Of a stretch of DNA of 64,000 nt, positions 47,367 to 56,960 are shown one piece after another. Numbering within the stretch: position 1 is the first letter of the stretch; every line of letters starts with the position of its first letter. A program made the translations under genes and the position numbers. Source of the DNA: an uncultured Ectothiorhodospiraceae bacterium (GTDB taxonomy: Bacteria > Pseudomonadota > Gammaproteobacteria > UBA9214). Location of the stretch: positions 62,001 through 126,000 of the forward strand of contig CAMYMI010000003.1 of NCBI GenBank assembly GCA_947259415.1, in the 5' to 3' direction. The notes under the pieces are model-generated. The model did no database searches. It saw nothing but the letters and a program-made list of their open reading frames with translations, and was not told where the DNA came from.

Positions 47367-50300
47367 CTACATCGCTGCCATTTCAACGGCGGCGTCGATA
47401 TCCACGGCTACCAGGCGTGAAACGCCCGGTTCGTTCATGGTCACGCCGGTGAGTTGATTGGCCATTTCCATGGTGATCTTGTTGTGTGTGATGAAGACAA
47501 ACTGCACATGCCCGGACATTTCCCGCACCATGTCGCAATAGCGACTGACATTGGCATCATCCAGCGGGGCATCGACCTCGTCGAGCATGCAGAACGGCGA
47601 GGGATTGAGATCGAAGATGGAAAACACCATGGCAATCGCTGTCAGGGCCTTTTCTCCGCCTGAGAGCAGATGGATGGTGCTGTTGCGTTTACCGGGCGGG
47701 CGTGCCATGACGGTGACCCCTGTGTCCAGCAGGTCCTCGCCGGTCAGCTCCAGATAAGCATGCCCGCCACCAAACAGCCGCGGGAAACGCTCCTGGAATC
47801 CCGTGTTCACCTTGTCGAAGGTTTCCTTGAAACGGGTACGGGTCTCCTTGTCGATCTTGCTGATTGCCTTTTCCAGGGTCTCGAGCGCCTCGCTCAGATC
47901 GGCATGCTGGGCATCAAGGTAGACCTTGCGCCGGGACTCCTCATCATATTCCTCGATTGCGGCCAGGTTGATCGGGCCGAGTCGCTGGATGCGTTTTTCA
48001 AGCTGTTCCACCCGTTCCGCCCAGACATCGACCGTGGCCCCCTCATCAATTGAGGCAAACAGTTCCGGGTAGTCGAACCCGGCTTCAATGATCTGTTCCA
48101 TCAGGGTGTCGCTACGTACCTTGATCTCCTGCCAGCCCATGCGCTCCTTCTCTACCTGCTCGCGCCGGTTACTGACGCTGCGTTCCTTGCGAACCCGTTC
48201 CTGGTCCTGCTCACGCACGCTGTGTTCGATATCCTCGACCTGCTTGCGCGCGCCGGACAGTTCGGTTTCCACTTCCATGCGTTGCGACAGCAGCGTACCG
48301 AGCTCGGCTTCCAGTTCGACAATGGGCGTGTCTCCATGTGCCAGGATGCCGCCGAGTTCGTCACGGCGAGTAACCAGCTGCAGGGACTGTTCGCGCATGC
48401 GCTGCAGGTTCTGCTCTATAGAGCTGCGTGCGGTGCGCATCGACTCGGCACGCAATGCCATATCATGCGCGGACTGCTGGGCGACACGTGCCTGCTCGCG
48501 GGCAGCGCCCAGGGCACTCGTCAGGGTCTGCTGACGCCGGGTGCACTCTTCACGCTCGACTGTCAGCGTCTCGATGGTGCTCAATGCCTCCTGCATACGT
48601 GCCTGTGCCGCGGCATACTCCTCCTGCTCGCGGGCCTTCTGGGCACGCAGTTCCTCGGCCTCTTTAAGTACATCCTGGCTGCGTATCTGGTGGTGCTCGA
48701 TGCGTGACTTGCTGGAGGCCAGTCTGACCTGAAATTCGCTGGCCTGGCGGTGCGCCAGGTTGTAGCCCTCCTGCAACTGCTCGCGTTCCTGCTCGGCAGC
48801 GATCAGCGCGGCACGGTCCTCGGCTACGCCGCTGCGCAAGGCCTCGATACGGCCCGCCTGCTCACCCATCTCTTCCTGTAGCTGGCCGATCTCCCGTTCA
48901 CGCTGTAGCACACCGGCCTTCTCGTCTGCATCACGCGCAACCCGCAACCAGCCACGGCCCACCCAGATGCCGTCCCGGGTCACGATGGACTCGTGCGCGG
49001 CGACGGACTCCAGCAGTTCGAGAGCCTGGTGCAGCGTTTCAGCGGCATACACTCCATCCAGCAGGGCGCCCATAGCCCAGGGTGCCTGCACCTTGTCGGC
49101 AAGGGCGGCCAGCCGGTCGGAGGAACATCCGCTGCCGGCGGTCACCCGGGTATCGAACAGCGAGATCGCCCCCTGTTCCAGACCGGTGAGCATACGCTCC
49201 GCGTTGTCCAGCCCGTCGACACATACTGCTTCAAGGTAGGAGCCAAGCGCGGTCTCGACCGCGTGTTCCCAACCGGACTCGACCTGGATCTGCTGGGCCA
49301 GACGCGGCGCCTCGTTAAGGCCCTGTGATTCCAGCCAGCCGCTGACCCGATCGGAACCCTGTCCAAGCGCGGCCTGCTGCAGGGTTTCCAGTGATGACAG
49401 ACGGCCGCGCAGGTCATGGTGCGAACTCTGCAGGGCACTGAGCTCCTGCTCCTGCCGGTCAATGCCGGCGCGAAACTCAGTGATACTGGCGCTCTCAGCG
49501 ACCAGCAGCGCCTGCTTGGCAGCGGCTAGCTCCTCCTGTTCGTTCAGCGCATCGATCAGCTGATCGATCTCGGACTCGAGGGTGGAATTGTCCAGGTTCT
49601 GCTGCTCCTGGCCCATGCGCTGCAGACGCTCTTCCAGCTGCTGCATGTGGCGATCAAGGTGGTCGATGCGGGTACGCTCAACCTGTTCCGACCGTGAACT
49701 GTCCGCAGCGCGCTGGTTGAACTCGTTCCATTCCTCCTGCCAGGCATGCATCGCCTGCTCGGCATCATGCAACACGGCGGCGGACTGCCCGGCATGCTCG
49801 CGCGCCCCGGCCAACTCCGGCTCGATGGCATCGATGTCCCGCACCAGTTCCTCGAGCCGACCGGCGTCATGTTCGATATGCTCGCCGATCTCGCCCAGGG
49901 TCCGCTCGGCACGTTCCAGTTCCTGCAATTGCTGCTGGCGTGATTCCTTGCTGTGCTGGATGGCCTGCTCGATACGCGCGACATCCGCACCCAGCCTGTA
50001 ATAACCGCCCTGGACACTGTTGAAGGTATCGTTGGCATCGGTCAGGCTGGCACGCAGCCTTTCCAGCTCGGCCTCGATGGCGCGCTGTGCGGCCAGTTCC
50101 GACTCCATCTCGAGCTCATCCGCCTGTATCTGGCGTTCGCGTTTGCTACAGTCCTCATGCAAGGTGTTGTAGCGCAGGGCGAGCAGTTCTGCCCTGACCT
50201 GGCGCTCTTCCTCCCTGAGCCCCTTGAAACGCTCCGCCGCGCGCGCCTGACGCTTCAATTTGTCGAGCTGTTTGTCAATCTCCTCAAGCAGATCGTTGAG

Positions 50301-50879
50301 ACGGTCGAGATTCTCGCGCGTGTGGCGAATGCGGTTCTCGGTCTCGCGCCGGCGTTCCTTGTACTTGGAGATACCGGCCGCCTCCTCGAGGAAGGCACGC
50401 AGATCGTCGGGCTTGGCCTCGATCAGGCGTGAAATCATGCCCTGCTCGATGATGGAATAACTGCGCGGGCCCAGCCCGGTGCCCAGGAAGATATCGGTGA
50501 TGTCGCGGCGCCGGCAGCGTGAACCGTTGAGGAAATAGGTGGACGTCCCGTCACGGGACACCTGGCGGCGGATGGAAATTTCATTGTAGCCGGCATACTG
50601 GCCGGCCACAGTGCCGTCAGAGTTGTCGAACGTCAGTTCAATACTGGCATGTCCCACCGGTTTGCGTGCGGTAGAGCCGTTGAAGATGACATCCGCCATG
50701 GAATCACCGCGCAGGTGCTTGGCGGAACTCTCCCCCATGACCCAGCGTACGGCATCGATAATATTGGACTTTCCGCAGCCGTTGGGGCCGACCACGCCGA
50801 CCAGGTGGGATGGAAGATAGATCGTGGTTGGGTCGACGAAGGACTTGAACCCGGCCAGCTTGATCTTGGTCAACTGCAT
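47367..50879 (-). CDS. smc: Chromosome segregation ATPase SMC
   Basis: Core ATPase of the SMC-ScpAB condensin. The 1170-residue protein (starting at ATG 50879, [14 protein letters not shown], rather than the TTG three codons earlier) has Walker A GPNGCGKS (31-38), long coiled coils on both sides of a hinge (about 510-660), the ABC signature [14 protein letters not shown] and Walker [16 protein letters not shown]. The length is normal. It works with ScpA and ScpB encoded near 32-33.5 kb. It is transcribed ahead of zipA and ligA. Confidence 0.97.
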   Translation of the reverse strand: MQLTKIKLAGFKSFVDPTTIYLPSHLVGVVGPNGCGKSNIIDAVRWVMGESSAKHLRGDSMADVIFNGSTARKPVGHASIELTFDNSDGTVAGQYAGYNEISIRRQVSRDGTSTYFLNGSRCRRRDITDIFLGTGLGPRSYSIIEQGMISRLIEAKPDDLRAFLEEAAGISKYKERRRETENRIRHTRENLDRLNDLLEEIDKQLDKLKRQARAAERFKGLREEERQVRAELLALRYNTLHEDCSKRERQIQADELEMESELAAQRAIEAELERLRASLTDANDTFNSVQGGYYRLGADVARIEQAIQHSKESRQQQLQELERAERTLGEIGEHIEHDAGRLEELVRDIDAIEPELAGAREHAGQSAAVLHDAEQAMHAWQEEWNEFNQRAADSSRSEQVERTRIDHLDRHMQQLEERLQRMGQEQQNLDNSTLESEIDQLIDALNEQEELAAAKQALLVAESASITEFRAGIDRQEQELSALQSSHHDLRGRLSSLETLQQAALGQGSDRVSGWLESQGLNEAPRLAQQIQVESGWEHAVETALGSYLEAVCVDGLDNAERMLTGLEQGAISLFDTRVTAGSGCSSDRLAALADKVQAPWAMGALLDGVYAAETLHQALELLESVAAHESIVTRDGIWVGRGWLRVARDADEKAGVLQREREIGQLQEEMGEQAGRIEALRSGVAEDRAALIAAEQEREQLQEGYNLAHRQASEFQVRLASSKSRIEHHQIRSQDVLKEAEELRAQKAREQEEYAAAQARMQEALSTIETLTVEREECTRRQQTLTSALGAAREQARVAQQSAHDMALRAESMRTARSSIEQNLQRMREQSLQLVTRRDELGGILAHGDTPIVELEAELGTLLSQRMEVETELSGARKQVEDIEHSVREQDQERVRKERSVSNRREQVEKERMGWQEIKVRSDTLMEQIIEAGFDYPELFASIDEGATVDVWAERVEQLEKRIQRLGPINLAAIEEYDEESRRKVYLDAQHADLSEALETLEKAISKIDKETRTRFKETFDKVNTGFQERFPRLFGGGHAYLELTGEDLLDTGVTVMARPPGKRNSTIHLLSGGEKALTAIAMVFSIFDLNPSPFCMLDEVDAPLDDANVSRYCDMVREMSGHVQFVFITHNKITMEMANQLTGVTMNEPGVSRLVAVDIDAAVEMAAM

Positions 50880-50975
50880 GGACGGCAAAGATACAAGATA
50901 TACACCGCCCTATACAACCTTTTGTTATCAGGCCAGGCTTGCACCCACTATCTTGTGTTTAGTACCCTGCAGCCC

Positions 50976-51365
50976 ATGCCGACAAAGCCTAGCAATGACC
51001 TGGAAACCTTCGCCAATCCCCACCCGGAGCGCGACTACACCATCCGCATTCGGATTCCGGAATTCACCTGTCTGTGCCCCAAGACCGGGCAGCCGGATTT
51101 CGCCATCCTGCACCTGGAATATGTCCCCGACGCCCGCTGCGTCGAGCTCAAGTCCCTGAAACTGTATGTCTGGTCGTTTCGCGACGAGGGGGGCTTCCAC
51201 GAGGATGTCAGCAACCGCATCCTCGCTGACCTGGTGGCCGCCTGCCAGCCGCGCTTTATGCGGCTACGCGCGGAATTCAATGTACGCGGCGGCATCTATA
51301 CCGACGTGGTGGTCGAGCACCGCCAGGCCGGCTGGTCCCCGCTGCCTCCCGTTGACCTCGGCTGA
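50976..51365 (+). CDS. queF: NADPH-dependent preQ0 reductase QueF (type I)
   Basis: Reduces 7-cyano-7-deazaguanine to preQ1, a step of queuosine tRNA modification. The 129-residue short-form protein has the catalytic Cys34 and Asp41 in [13 protein letters not shown] and the QueF motif [15 protein letters not shown] start at MPTKPSND (50976), because the longer frame (50649) is antisense to smc. GluQ at 57 kb and a 7-deazaguanine tRNA pathway are consistent. It is divergently placed from smc. Confidence 0.93.
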   Translation: MPTKPSNDLETFANPHPERDYTIRIRIPEFTCLCPKTGQPDFAILHLEYVPDARCVELKSLKLYVWSFRDEGGFHEDVSNRILADLVAACQPRFMRLRAEFNVRGGIYTDVVVEHRQAGWSPLPPVDLG

Positions 51366-51444
51366 CAGCGGCCCCGGAGTCGGGTTACCTTAGCCGCCAC
51401 CGCACTACCCGTCCCTGTCACCCCGGAGAGGACCCGCAGCCAGC

Positions 51445-52734
51445 GTGTCACTTTACCTCGGCATTGATTTCGGCACCTCCGGTTGCCGCACCTGTGTCAT
51501 CGATGGACATGGCCGGGTTCAGGCCGAGACTCGTGTGGCGCTGGGCAATCCGCGATATCCGGTCAGCGCCACTGAGCAGGACCCACAGGACTGGTGGGAT
51601 GCACTCGCCAAGGCCCTGGACATGCTGCAGGGGGAGGCCCCGCTGGAAACCGTGGCCGGCCTGGCAATCGATGCCACCTCGGCCACCCTGCTGCTGGTGG
51701 ATGCCCGGGGCCGGCCGCTGACGCCCGCACTGATGTACAACGACACTCGCGCCGTGGACCAGGCCCGGCAGATCGGCGCCCGGGCACCCGCCGCAAGCGC
51801 CGCCCACGGGGCCAGTTCCAGCCTGGCCAAGCTGCTCTACCTGCAGGCTGCCGGTACGACGGACAAGGCCCGTTTCGCCCTGCACCAGGCTGACTGGCTT
51901 AGCAGCCGGCTGGCGGGCCGGTTCGGGATCACGGACGAGAACAATGCCCTGAAACTCGGCTATGACCCGGTCACGCGGTGCTGGCCCGGCTGGCTGGATG
52001 CCTTGGGCACCGAGCGCCGCCTGTTACCCGAGGTCGTCCCGGCCGGCCAGCCGGTCGGCGTGTTGGCCACCGAATACTGCCGGCGCTGGGGGTTTGCCCC
52101 GGGCACCCGCATCGTCAGTGGCACCACCGATAGCACTGCCGGCTTCATCGCTACCGGCGCCGGTACTGGCGAGGCCGTCACCGCGCTGGGCAGCACCCTG
52201 GTGCTCAAGGTCCGCTCAGTGCGACCGGTATTCGCGCCGGACTACGGGGTCTACAGCCACCGCCTGGGTGACGACTGGCTGGTGGGCGGCGCTTCCAACA
52301 GCGGTGGCTGCGTCCTGCGCCAGTTCTTCAGTCAGGCGGACATCGAGCGCCTGACGGCCAGCCTGCAACCGGAGCGGCCAACCGGACTGGACTACTACCC
52401 CCTGCCGTCCCCAGGGGAGCGTTTCCCCGAAAACGATCCCGGGCTCCAGCCGCAGCTGACACCGCGGCCAGCTGATGACGGCGTGTTCTTCCAAGGTCTG
52501 CTCGAAGGGATCGCGGCCATCGAACGGCGCGGCTATCGGTTGCTGCAACACCTGGGCGCGTCCTACCCGCAACGTGTCCAGACCGTGGGCGGTGGCGCCG
52601 TCAACACTGCCTGGTGCCGCATCCGTGAGACACTACTCGGGGTCCCGGTCATTGCCGCCCGGCACCAGGAGGCCGCCTACGGCGCTGCCCTGCTGGCAAG
52701 GCAGGGCCTGACAGGAGCACGGCGAACACCATGA
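51445..52734 (+). CDS. FGGY-family carbohydrate kinase (SePSK/ribulokinase-like)
   Basis: Sugar kinase of 429 residues beginning with GTG 51445 and GGAGAG as ribosome site. It shows the FGGY N-terminal signature LGIDFGTSGCRTCVID, the ATP-binding GTTDSTAGFIATGAG, and ALGSTLVLKV. The short length recalls the cyanobacterial D-ribulokinase-type SePSK rather than 490-residue xylulokinases. Substrate not assignable. It overlaps cysZ by 4 bases. Confidence 0.87.
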   Translation: MSLYLGIDFGTSGCRTCVIDGHGRVQAETRVALGNPRYPVSATEQDPQDWWDALAKALDMLQGEAPLETVAGLAIDATSATLLLVDARGRPLTPALMYNDTRAVDQARQIGARAPAASAAHGASSSLAKLLYLQAAGTTDKARFALHQADWLSSRLAGRFGITDENNALKLGYDPVTRCWPGWLDALGTERRLLPEVVPAGQPVGVLATEYCRRWGFAPGTRIVSGTTDSTAGFIATGAGTGEAVTALGSTLVLKVRSVRPVFAPDYGVYSHRLGDDWLVGGASNSGGCVLRQFFSQADIERLTASLQPERPTGLDYYPLPSPGERFPENDPGLQPQLTPRPADDGVFFQGLLEGIAAIERRGYRLLQHLGASYPQRVQTVGGGAVNTAWCRIRETLLGVPVIAARHQEAAYGAALLARQGLTGARRTP

Positions 52735-53465
52735 AAGACCTTGTCAAGGGAGTGCACTATATCCGCCAGGGGCTCCAGCTGATACGCCAGCCCGGGCTAC
52801 GCCGCTATGTCGTCGTGCCCCTGCTGATCAGTACGGTGTTGTTTAGCGCCGGCATCGTGGTCGGCATCCAGCTGCTGGGGATCCTGCTCGGCTGGATGCT
52901 GGGCTGGCTGCCGGGCTGGCTCGACTGGATGCGCTACCTGTTGTGGCCGATCTTCGTACTGACCGCGGTGCTGCTGGTGTTTTACAGCTTCGCCCTGCTG
53001 ACCAACCTGATTGCCGCACCCTTCAATGGCCTGCTGGCCGAGGCCGTTGAACGCCACCTAAGCGGCTCCCCGCCGGAGGACAGCGGCGGCTGGCAGGCGC
53101 TGCTCGGGGACATCGTCCCGAGCCTGCTGTCCGAGTTGCGCAAGCTGCTCTATTTCCTGCTGCGGGCCCTGCCACTGGGACTGCTGTTCCTGATCCCGAC
53201 CATCAACCTGGCCGCGCCGTTCCTGTGGGTGCTATTCAGTGCCTGGATGCTTGCCATCGAATACGCCGACTATCCGATGGCCAACCACCTGCTGCATTTC
53301 GCCGAACAGCGCAAGCGCCTGCGGAGCCGCAGGCTGCTCGCCTATGGTTTTGGCGGCAGCTCCCTGCTGATGACCATGATCCCGGTGGTGAATTTCCTTG
53401 CCATGCCCGCCTCGGTGGCCGGCGCCACGGCGATGTGGGTGGGCGAATTCAGGGAAACTCCGTAA
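52731..53465 (+). CDS. cysZ: Sulfate transporter CysZ
   Basis: Inner-membrane EI24-domain protein of 244 residues with about four membrane helices. Signature segments: LVKGVHYIRQGLQLIRQPGLRRYVVVPLLI, NLIAAPFNGLLAEAVER and YADYPMANHLL. CysZ mediates high-affinity sulfate uptake for cysteine synthesis. It overlaps the FGGY kinase by ATGA (52731-52734), an unexplained pairing. Confidence 0.93.
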   Translation: MKDLVKGVHYIRQGLQLIRQPGLRRYVVVPLLISTVLFSAGIVVGIQLLGILLGWMLGWLPGWLDWMRYLLWPIFVLTAVLLVFYSFALLTNLIAAPFNGLLAEAVERHLSGSPPEDSGGWQALLGDIVPSLLSELRKLLYFLLRALPLGLLFLIPTINLAAPFLWVLFSAWMLAIEYADYPMANHLLHFAEQRKRLRSRRLLAYGFGGSSLLMTMIPVVNFLAMPASVAGATAMWVGEFRETP

Positions 53466-53941
53466 TCCCTCAGGACAGTGAATTCAGGTGAAAAATCATT
53501 CACCGCGGAGACGCGGAGATCACCGATTTAATAAAATCATTCACCGCACGACCGCAGGGATGCAGGAGGTAGAGCAATGCAGGGAGCAATTGCCGAGAGG
53601 CGCAAAGAGCGCAAGGAAAACATAAAATTATTGTAAAAACCCCGATCCGGAGAATGACAAACGTGCGCAGAGTACATTTCCCAAAACCCGACCATAGTAC
53701 TTTTTAATCACGCTACCCGTAGGCGCAGCCGAGCATCGCAGCATCAATCGGGGAAAGCGAGTCACTGTTTGAGTAATCGCGTCGTTTGCGATTATGAGTT
53801 CGACGAGCACCGATTTATGCGAGAAGCGCAGGATAATCGCGCAGCGATCAAGCCTCCGGGCGCCCTTTCTTTTCGTCCCTTTTCTTTGGGCGAGCAAAGA
53901 AAAGGGACACGCCGTGCGGGCGCGGGAGCCCGCGTAAAATA
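53466..53941. repeat. Repeat-filled intergenic region with two strong hairpins
   Basis: No convincing gene in 476 bases. It contains a 14-base copy of the 36-kb repeat (GCGGAGACGCGGAG, 53505-53518), a related GCGCAAAGAGCGCAAGG segment near 53600, a perfect 14-base inverted repeat (53875-53888 with 53895-53908) and a 6-base GC dyad (53916-53921 with 53928-53933). Short open frames here on both strands have composition typical of dispersed intergenic repeats, not proteins. It separates convergent cysZ and the aminotransferase. Confidence 0.65.
53875..53908. repeat. Perfect 14-base inverted repeat
   Basis: GTCCCTTTTCTTTG, a 6-base loop (GGCGAG) and its exact complement. The T-rich arm read from either strand could act as a bidirectional terminator for the convergent genes, and the motif resembles dispersed repeats in related genomes. 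Confidence 0.75.
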
Positions 53942-55102
53942 CTACTTTGCCAGATACTCCCACAACCGCCGCACGCCCTCTTGCAGGTTTTCCAGCGAGG
54001 TGGTGTAGGCAAAGCGCACATGCCGTTCCGGCTGGTGGGTGCCGAAATCGATCCCCGGCGTGATCGCTACGCCCGCCTCCTCCAGCAGTTGTTTCGAAAA
54101 GCGGTAGCTGTCATCGGTGAAGCGGCTACAGTCGGCATACAGGTAGAAGGCGCCCTCCGGCGTCACCGGGATGGCGAAGCCGATTTCACGTAGCGCGGGC
54201 AACAGGTAATCACGCCGCTGCCGGAACGCCTCCCGACGCTGTTCCAGTATGGCGATATTTTCGGGTTCGAAGGCGCTCAGTGCCGCGTATTGCGCCAGGG
54301 TTGGTGCCGCCAGGAACAGGTTTTGTGCCAGCTTGTCGATATCCGCCAGGTAGTCCTGAGGCGCGACCAGCCAGCCCAGACGCCAGCCGGTCATACCAAA
54401 GTATTTCGAGAAGCTGTTGACCACAAAGATGTCGTCGGAAACCGCCAGCGCCGTGCTTGCCGGAGCCGCGTAGGTCAGGCCGTGGTAGATCTCGTCCATT
54501 ACCAGGCTGCCGTTGCGTCTCTTCACCACCGTGTACAACTCGCTGACCGCCTGCTGTGTCAGCAGCGTCCCGGTCGGGTTGGCAGGCGAGGCTACCAGCA
54601 ATGCGGTGGTGCGTTGTGTCCATGCTGCATCGACCTGGTCGGGAACGGGTTGGTAGTCCGTGGACGCGTCGACCGGGAGACCCAGCGGATCGCCGTTCAA
54701 CAGGTAGACAAAATTGCGGTTGCAAGGATAGCCGGGATCGGCCATCAACACCGCATCACCCGGGTTGACCAGCACCGCCGTTACCAGCTGCAAAGCCGCC
54801 GAAGCACCGGGTGTGACGACGATACGCTGAGGGTCAACATTGACCCCGTAACGCTCGTGATAGAAGACGGCGATGCGCTCGCGTAATGCCGCCAGCCCGA
54901 CGGCGGGTGTGTAATGCGTGCGCCCTTCCGCCAGCGCCCGGACACCGGCGTCGATGACCGGTTGCGGGGTAACAAAATCCGGTTCACCAATCTCCATATG
55001 GATGATGGAGCGCCCCCCGGCCTCCAGTTCACGCGCACGCGCAAGCAGGGCCATGACATGGAATGGCTGGATGGAATTCATGCGCTCGGCACGTTTCGTC
55101 AC
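53942..55102 (-). CDS. Class I/II PLP-dependent aminotransferase
   Basis: Fold-type I aminotransferase of 386 residues. The PLP lysine lies in VNSFSKYFGMTGWRLGWL, with the family's NPTGTLL and the Arg in RHVRFAY. The N-terminal MEIGEPDF and PVGLAALRE patterns resemble AspC/AlaA-like enzymes. The amino donor cannot be named. It is followed on the same strand by nothing but repeats, and is preceded by the CbbY gene 12 bases upstream, so both may be cotranscribed. Confidence 0.9.
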   Translation of the reverse strand: MTKRAERMNSIQPFHVMALLARARELEAGGRSIIHMEIGEPDFVTPQPVIDAGVRALAEGRTHYTPAVGLAALRERIAVFYHERYGVNVDPQRIVVTPGASAALQLVTAVLVNPGDAVLMADPGYPCNRNFVYLLNGDPLGLPVDASTDYQPVPDQVDAAWTQRTTALLVASPANPTGTLLTQQAVSELYTVVKRRNGSLVMDEIYHGLTYAAPASTALAVSDDIFVVNSFSKYFGMTGWRLGWLVAPQDYLADIDKLAQNLFLAAPTLAQYAALSAFEPENIAILEQRREAFRQRRDYLLPALREIGFAIPVTPEGAFYLYADCSRFTDDSYRFSKQLLEEAGVAITPGIDFGTHQPERHVRFAYTTSLENLQEGVRRLWEYLAK

Positions 55103-55114
55103 AAATACAGGTCC

Positions 55115-55906
55115 TCAGTTCTGGTGTACATGTTCACGTCGTTCCCGGCAGTATGCATGCAGCCGCTGCAGGTAGGCCGTGTCCACCAAACCGTCCGGAT
55201 CCAGTTCACCGGCGATCAGGCGACAGGGATTGCCGGGTTCGCCAAGCTGGTCGAGCACCACGGCGGCGCCACTGAAATCATGGTCGGCGGTAAAGCGGTT
55301 CAGGGTAATCAGGGTGTCGACACCGGCGGACAAGGCTGACCTGAGCCCGTTCACCGAGTCCTCGAAGGCCAGGCACTCGGCAGGCACCAGTCCTGTCTGT
55401 TGCAGTGCGTAGTGGTAGATATCCGGTGCGGGCTTCTTGTGTGGCACCACGTCACCCGCCGCGATCACATCGAACCACCCGCTGGTGTCCACCGAGAAGC
55501 TGTGTGTCAACAGACTGGTGACATTCGCAGGCGTGGTCGTGGTGACAATCGCCAGGCGCAGACCACGGGCGCGCGCATCCTGCATCAGCCGTTCGACCCC
55601 GGGACGCAGCGGAATATGTCCCCTGGCCAGCATCTCCAGATAATGTTCGGTCTTGTCGCGGTGCAGCCCGGCGATAAACCCCTCGATGTCTGCGGGACGC
55701 TCGAACCCGGGCAGGTAACGGTCAAGGTAGTGCCGGATCCGTTCCCGGCCGCCGGTGACCTCCAGCAGTTGATGGTAGAGCCGCCGGTCCCAGTCCCAGC
55801 CGAGACCGGCTGCAGCGAAAGCGGCATTGAATGCGTGACGGTGGATCTCCTCGGTGTCGGCCAGGGTCCCGTCCACATCGAACAGCAGGGCCTTCAGGTG
55901 GGGCAC
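55115..55906 (-). CDS. cbbY: CbbY-type HAD phosphatase
   Basis: HAD-IA phosphatase of 263 residues with motif I FDVDGTLADTEEIHRHAFN, VTTTTPANV and the late acidic motif FEDSVNGLRSAL. The TEEIHRHAFNAAF and LLEVTGGRERI segments are typical of CbbY. This enzyme removes xylulose 1,5-bisphosphate, an inhibitor of Rubisco, in autotrophs. Its presence suggests Calvin-cycle carbon fixation in the host, although no Rubisco gene is in the window. A generic phosphoglycolate phosphatase is an alternative. Confidence 0.78.
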   Translation of the reverse strand: MPHLKALLFDVDGTLADTEEIHRHAFNAAFAAAGLGWDWDRRLYHQLLEVTGGRERIRHYLDRYLPGFERPADIEGFIAGLHRDKTEHYLEMLARGHIPLRPGVERLMQDARARGLRLAIVTTTTPANVTSLLTHSFSVDTSGWFDVIAAGDVVPHKKPAPDIYHYALQQTGLVPAECLAFEDSVNGLRSALSAGVDTLITLNRFTADHDFSGAAVVLDQLGEPGNPCRLIAGELDPDGLVDTAYLQRLHAYCRERREHVHQN

Positions 55907-56008
55907 TTTTGTTTGACCTTATTCATGATGAGTCCCTCCGTCTGCCGGCCAACACCTTTCTACCGGCCTATCCCGGTGAAGACCATGATTTTACTGCTGA
56001 AACGATCC

Positions 56009-56036
56009 TTGACTAATGACAAAAGAGGCGTATAAA
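56009..56036 (+). promoter_or_regulatory. Sigma-70 promoter of dksA with overlapping dyad
   Basis: TTGACT (56009-56014), a 16-base spacer and TATAAA (56031-56036), each one mismatch from consensus. The dyad GGCGT-ATAAATA-ACGCC (56027-56043) straddles the -10 and could bind a regulator. It stands about 117 bases before the dksA ATG. Confidence 0.65.
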
Positions 56037-56152
56037 TAACGCCCCTGAATTGGCAAGCCTACTCACAACAACAATCTGCCAGCGAGCCTGAATCTTTTAA
56101 TTACTTGATTGGAAACAGTTTATCAAATGATCTGTTTCTGGAGATAGTGTAC

Positions 56153-56890
56153 ATGGCTGTCAAGAAGAAATCAGCGAAACCCAAGACCGCGGCGAAAAAG
56201 AAAACCACCACGAAAAAGAAGACCGTCAGCCGCAAGGCCCCGGCCAAGAAAAAGACCACGGCCCGCAAGACGGTGAAGAAAGCCGCAGCCGGGAAAAAGT
56301 CTGTCGCCAGGAAGAAGGTCGCCACAAAGAAGGCTGCCACCAGGAAGAAGACCGCCGCAAAGAAGAAGGCCGCACCCAGGAAGAAAGCTGCTGTAAAGAA
56401 GGCTGCCACCACGAAGAAGATCGCCCCCAGGAAAAAAACCGCTACCAGAAGGGCCTCATCAAAGACCGTATCGCAGGTCGGGCCGGTTCCGGGTATCACC
56501 CCCTACAAGGAAAAGAAGGGTGAGGAATACATGAACGAGGACCAGGTCAAGCACTTCCGAAACATCCTGTTGGCCTGGAAAAAGGAACTCATGGAAGAAG
56601 TCGACCGAACGGTACATCACATGCAGGATGATGCGGCCAACTTCCCTGACCCCAATGACCGGGCGACCCAGGAATCGGAATTCAGCATGGAACTGCGTGC
56701 CCGTGACCGTGAACGCAAGCTGATCAAGAAAATCGACGAGTCGATAGAGGATCTGGAAAATAACGATTATGGCTACTGCGAGGCATGCGGAGTCGAAATC
56801 GGCGTCAGGCGTCTCGAGGCGCGGCCAACAGCCACCTTGTGCATCGATTGCAAGATACTCGATGAAATCAAGGAAAAACAGATGAGCTGA
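56153..56890 (+). CDS. dksA: DksA with lysine-rich histone H1-like N-terminal tail
   Basis: RNA polymerase secondary-channel regulator that acts with ppGpp. From ATG 56153 (GGAGA upstream) the product has 245 residues, where E. coli DksA has 151. Residues 1 to about 105 are nearly all Lys/Ala/Arg/Thr with repeated KKAA/KKT motifs, like histone H1 or AlgP. Residues about 125-245 are a complete DksA: coiled coil with the tip motif [11 protein letters not shown], and a zinc finger of Cys209, Cys212, Cys230 and Cys233. The tail likely binds nucleic acid or ribosomal RNA. The dksA-gluQ pairing is conserved. Internal Met at about 126 (MNEDQ) would give a normal-length DksA, so two forms are possible. 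Confidence 0.93.
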   Translation: MAVKKKSAKPKTAAKKKTTTKKKTVSRKAPAKKKTTARKTVKKAAAGKKSVARKKVATKKAATRKKTAAKKKAAPRKKAAVKKAATTKKIAPRKKTATRRASSKTVSQVGPVPGITPYKEKKGEEYMNEDQVKHFRNILLAWKKELMEEVDRTVHHMQDDAANFPDPNDRATQESEFSMELRARDRERKLIKKIDESIEDLENNDYGYCEACGVEIGVRRLEARPTATLCIDCKILDEIKEKQMS

Positions 56891-56913
56891 ACAGCGTTGT
56901 AATGAATCACTGA

Positions 56914-56948
56914 CAACAAGGCCGGCACTCGTCGGCCTTGTTGCTTTA
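56914..56948 (+). terminator. Rho-independent terminator between dksA and gluQ
   Basis: CAACAAGGCCG pairs with CGGCCTTGTTG (56914-56924 with 56933-56943), followed by CTTTA. It would limit readthrough into gluQ, as reported for the dksA-gluQ pair in enterobacteria. Confidence 0.82.
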
Positions 56949-56960
56949 TAGTTTCCAGAC

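Noticed and set aside
53628-54008. Short open frames on both strands near the inverted repeats
   Set aside because: They lie in the repeat block and run into the aminotransferase gene on one side; no family or ribosome site.
56101-56499. Hydrophobic minus-strand frame rich in Phe and Ala
   Set aside because: Complement of the lysine-rich DksA tail; apparent membrane-protein composition is an artefact.
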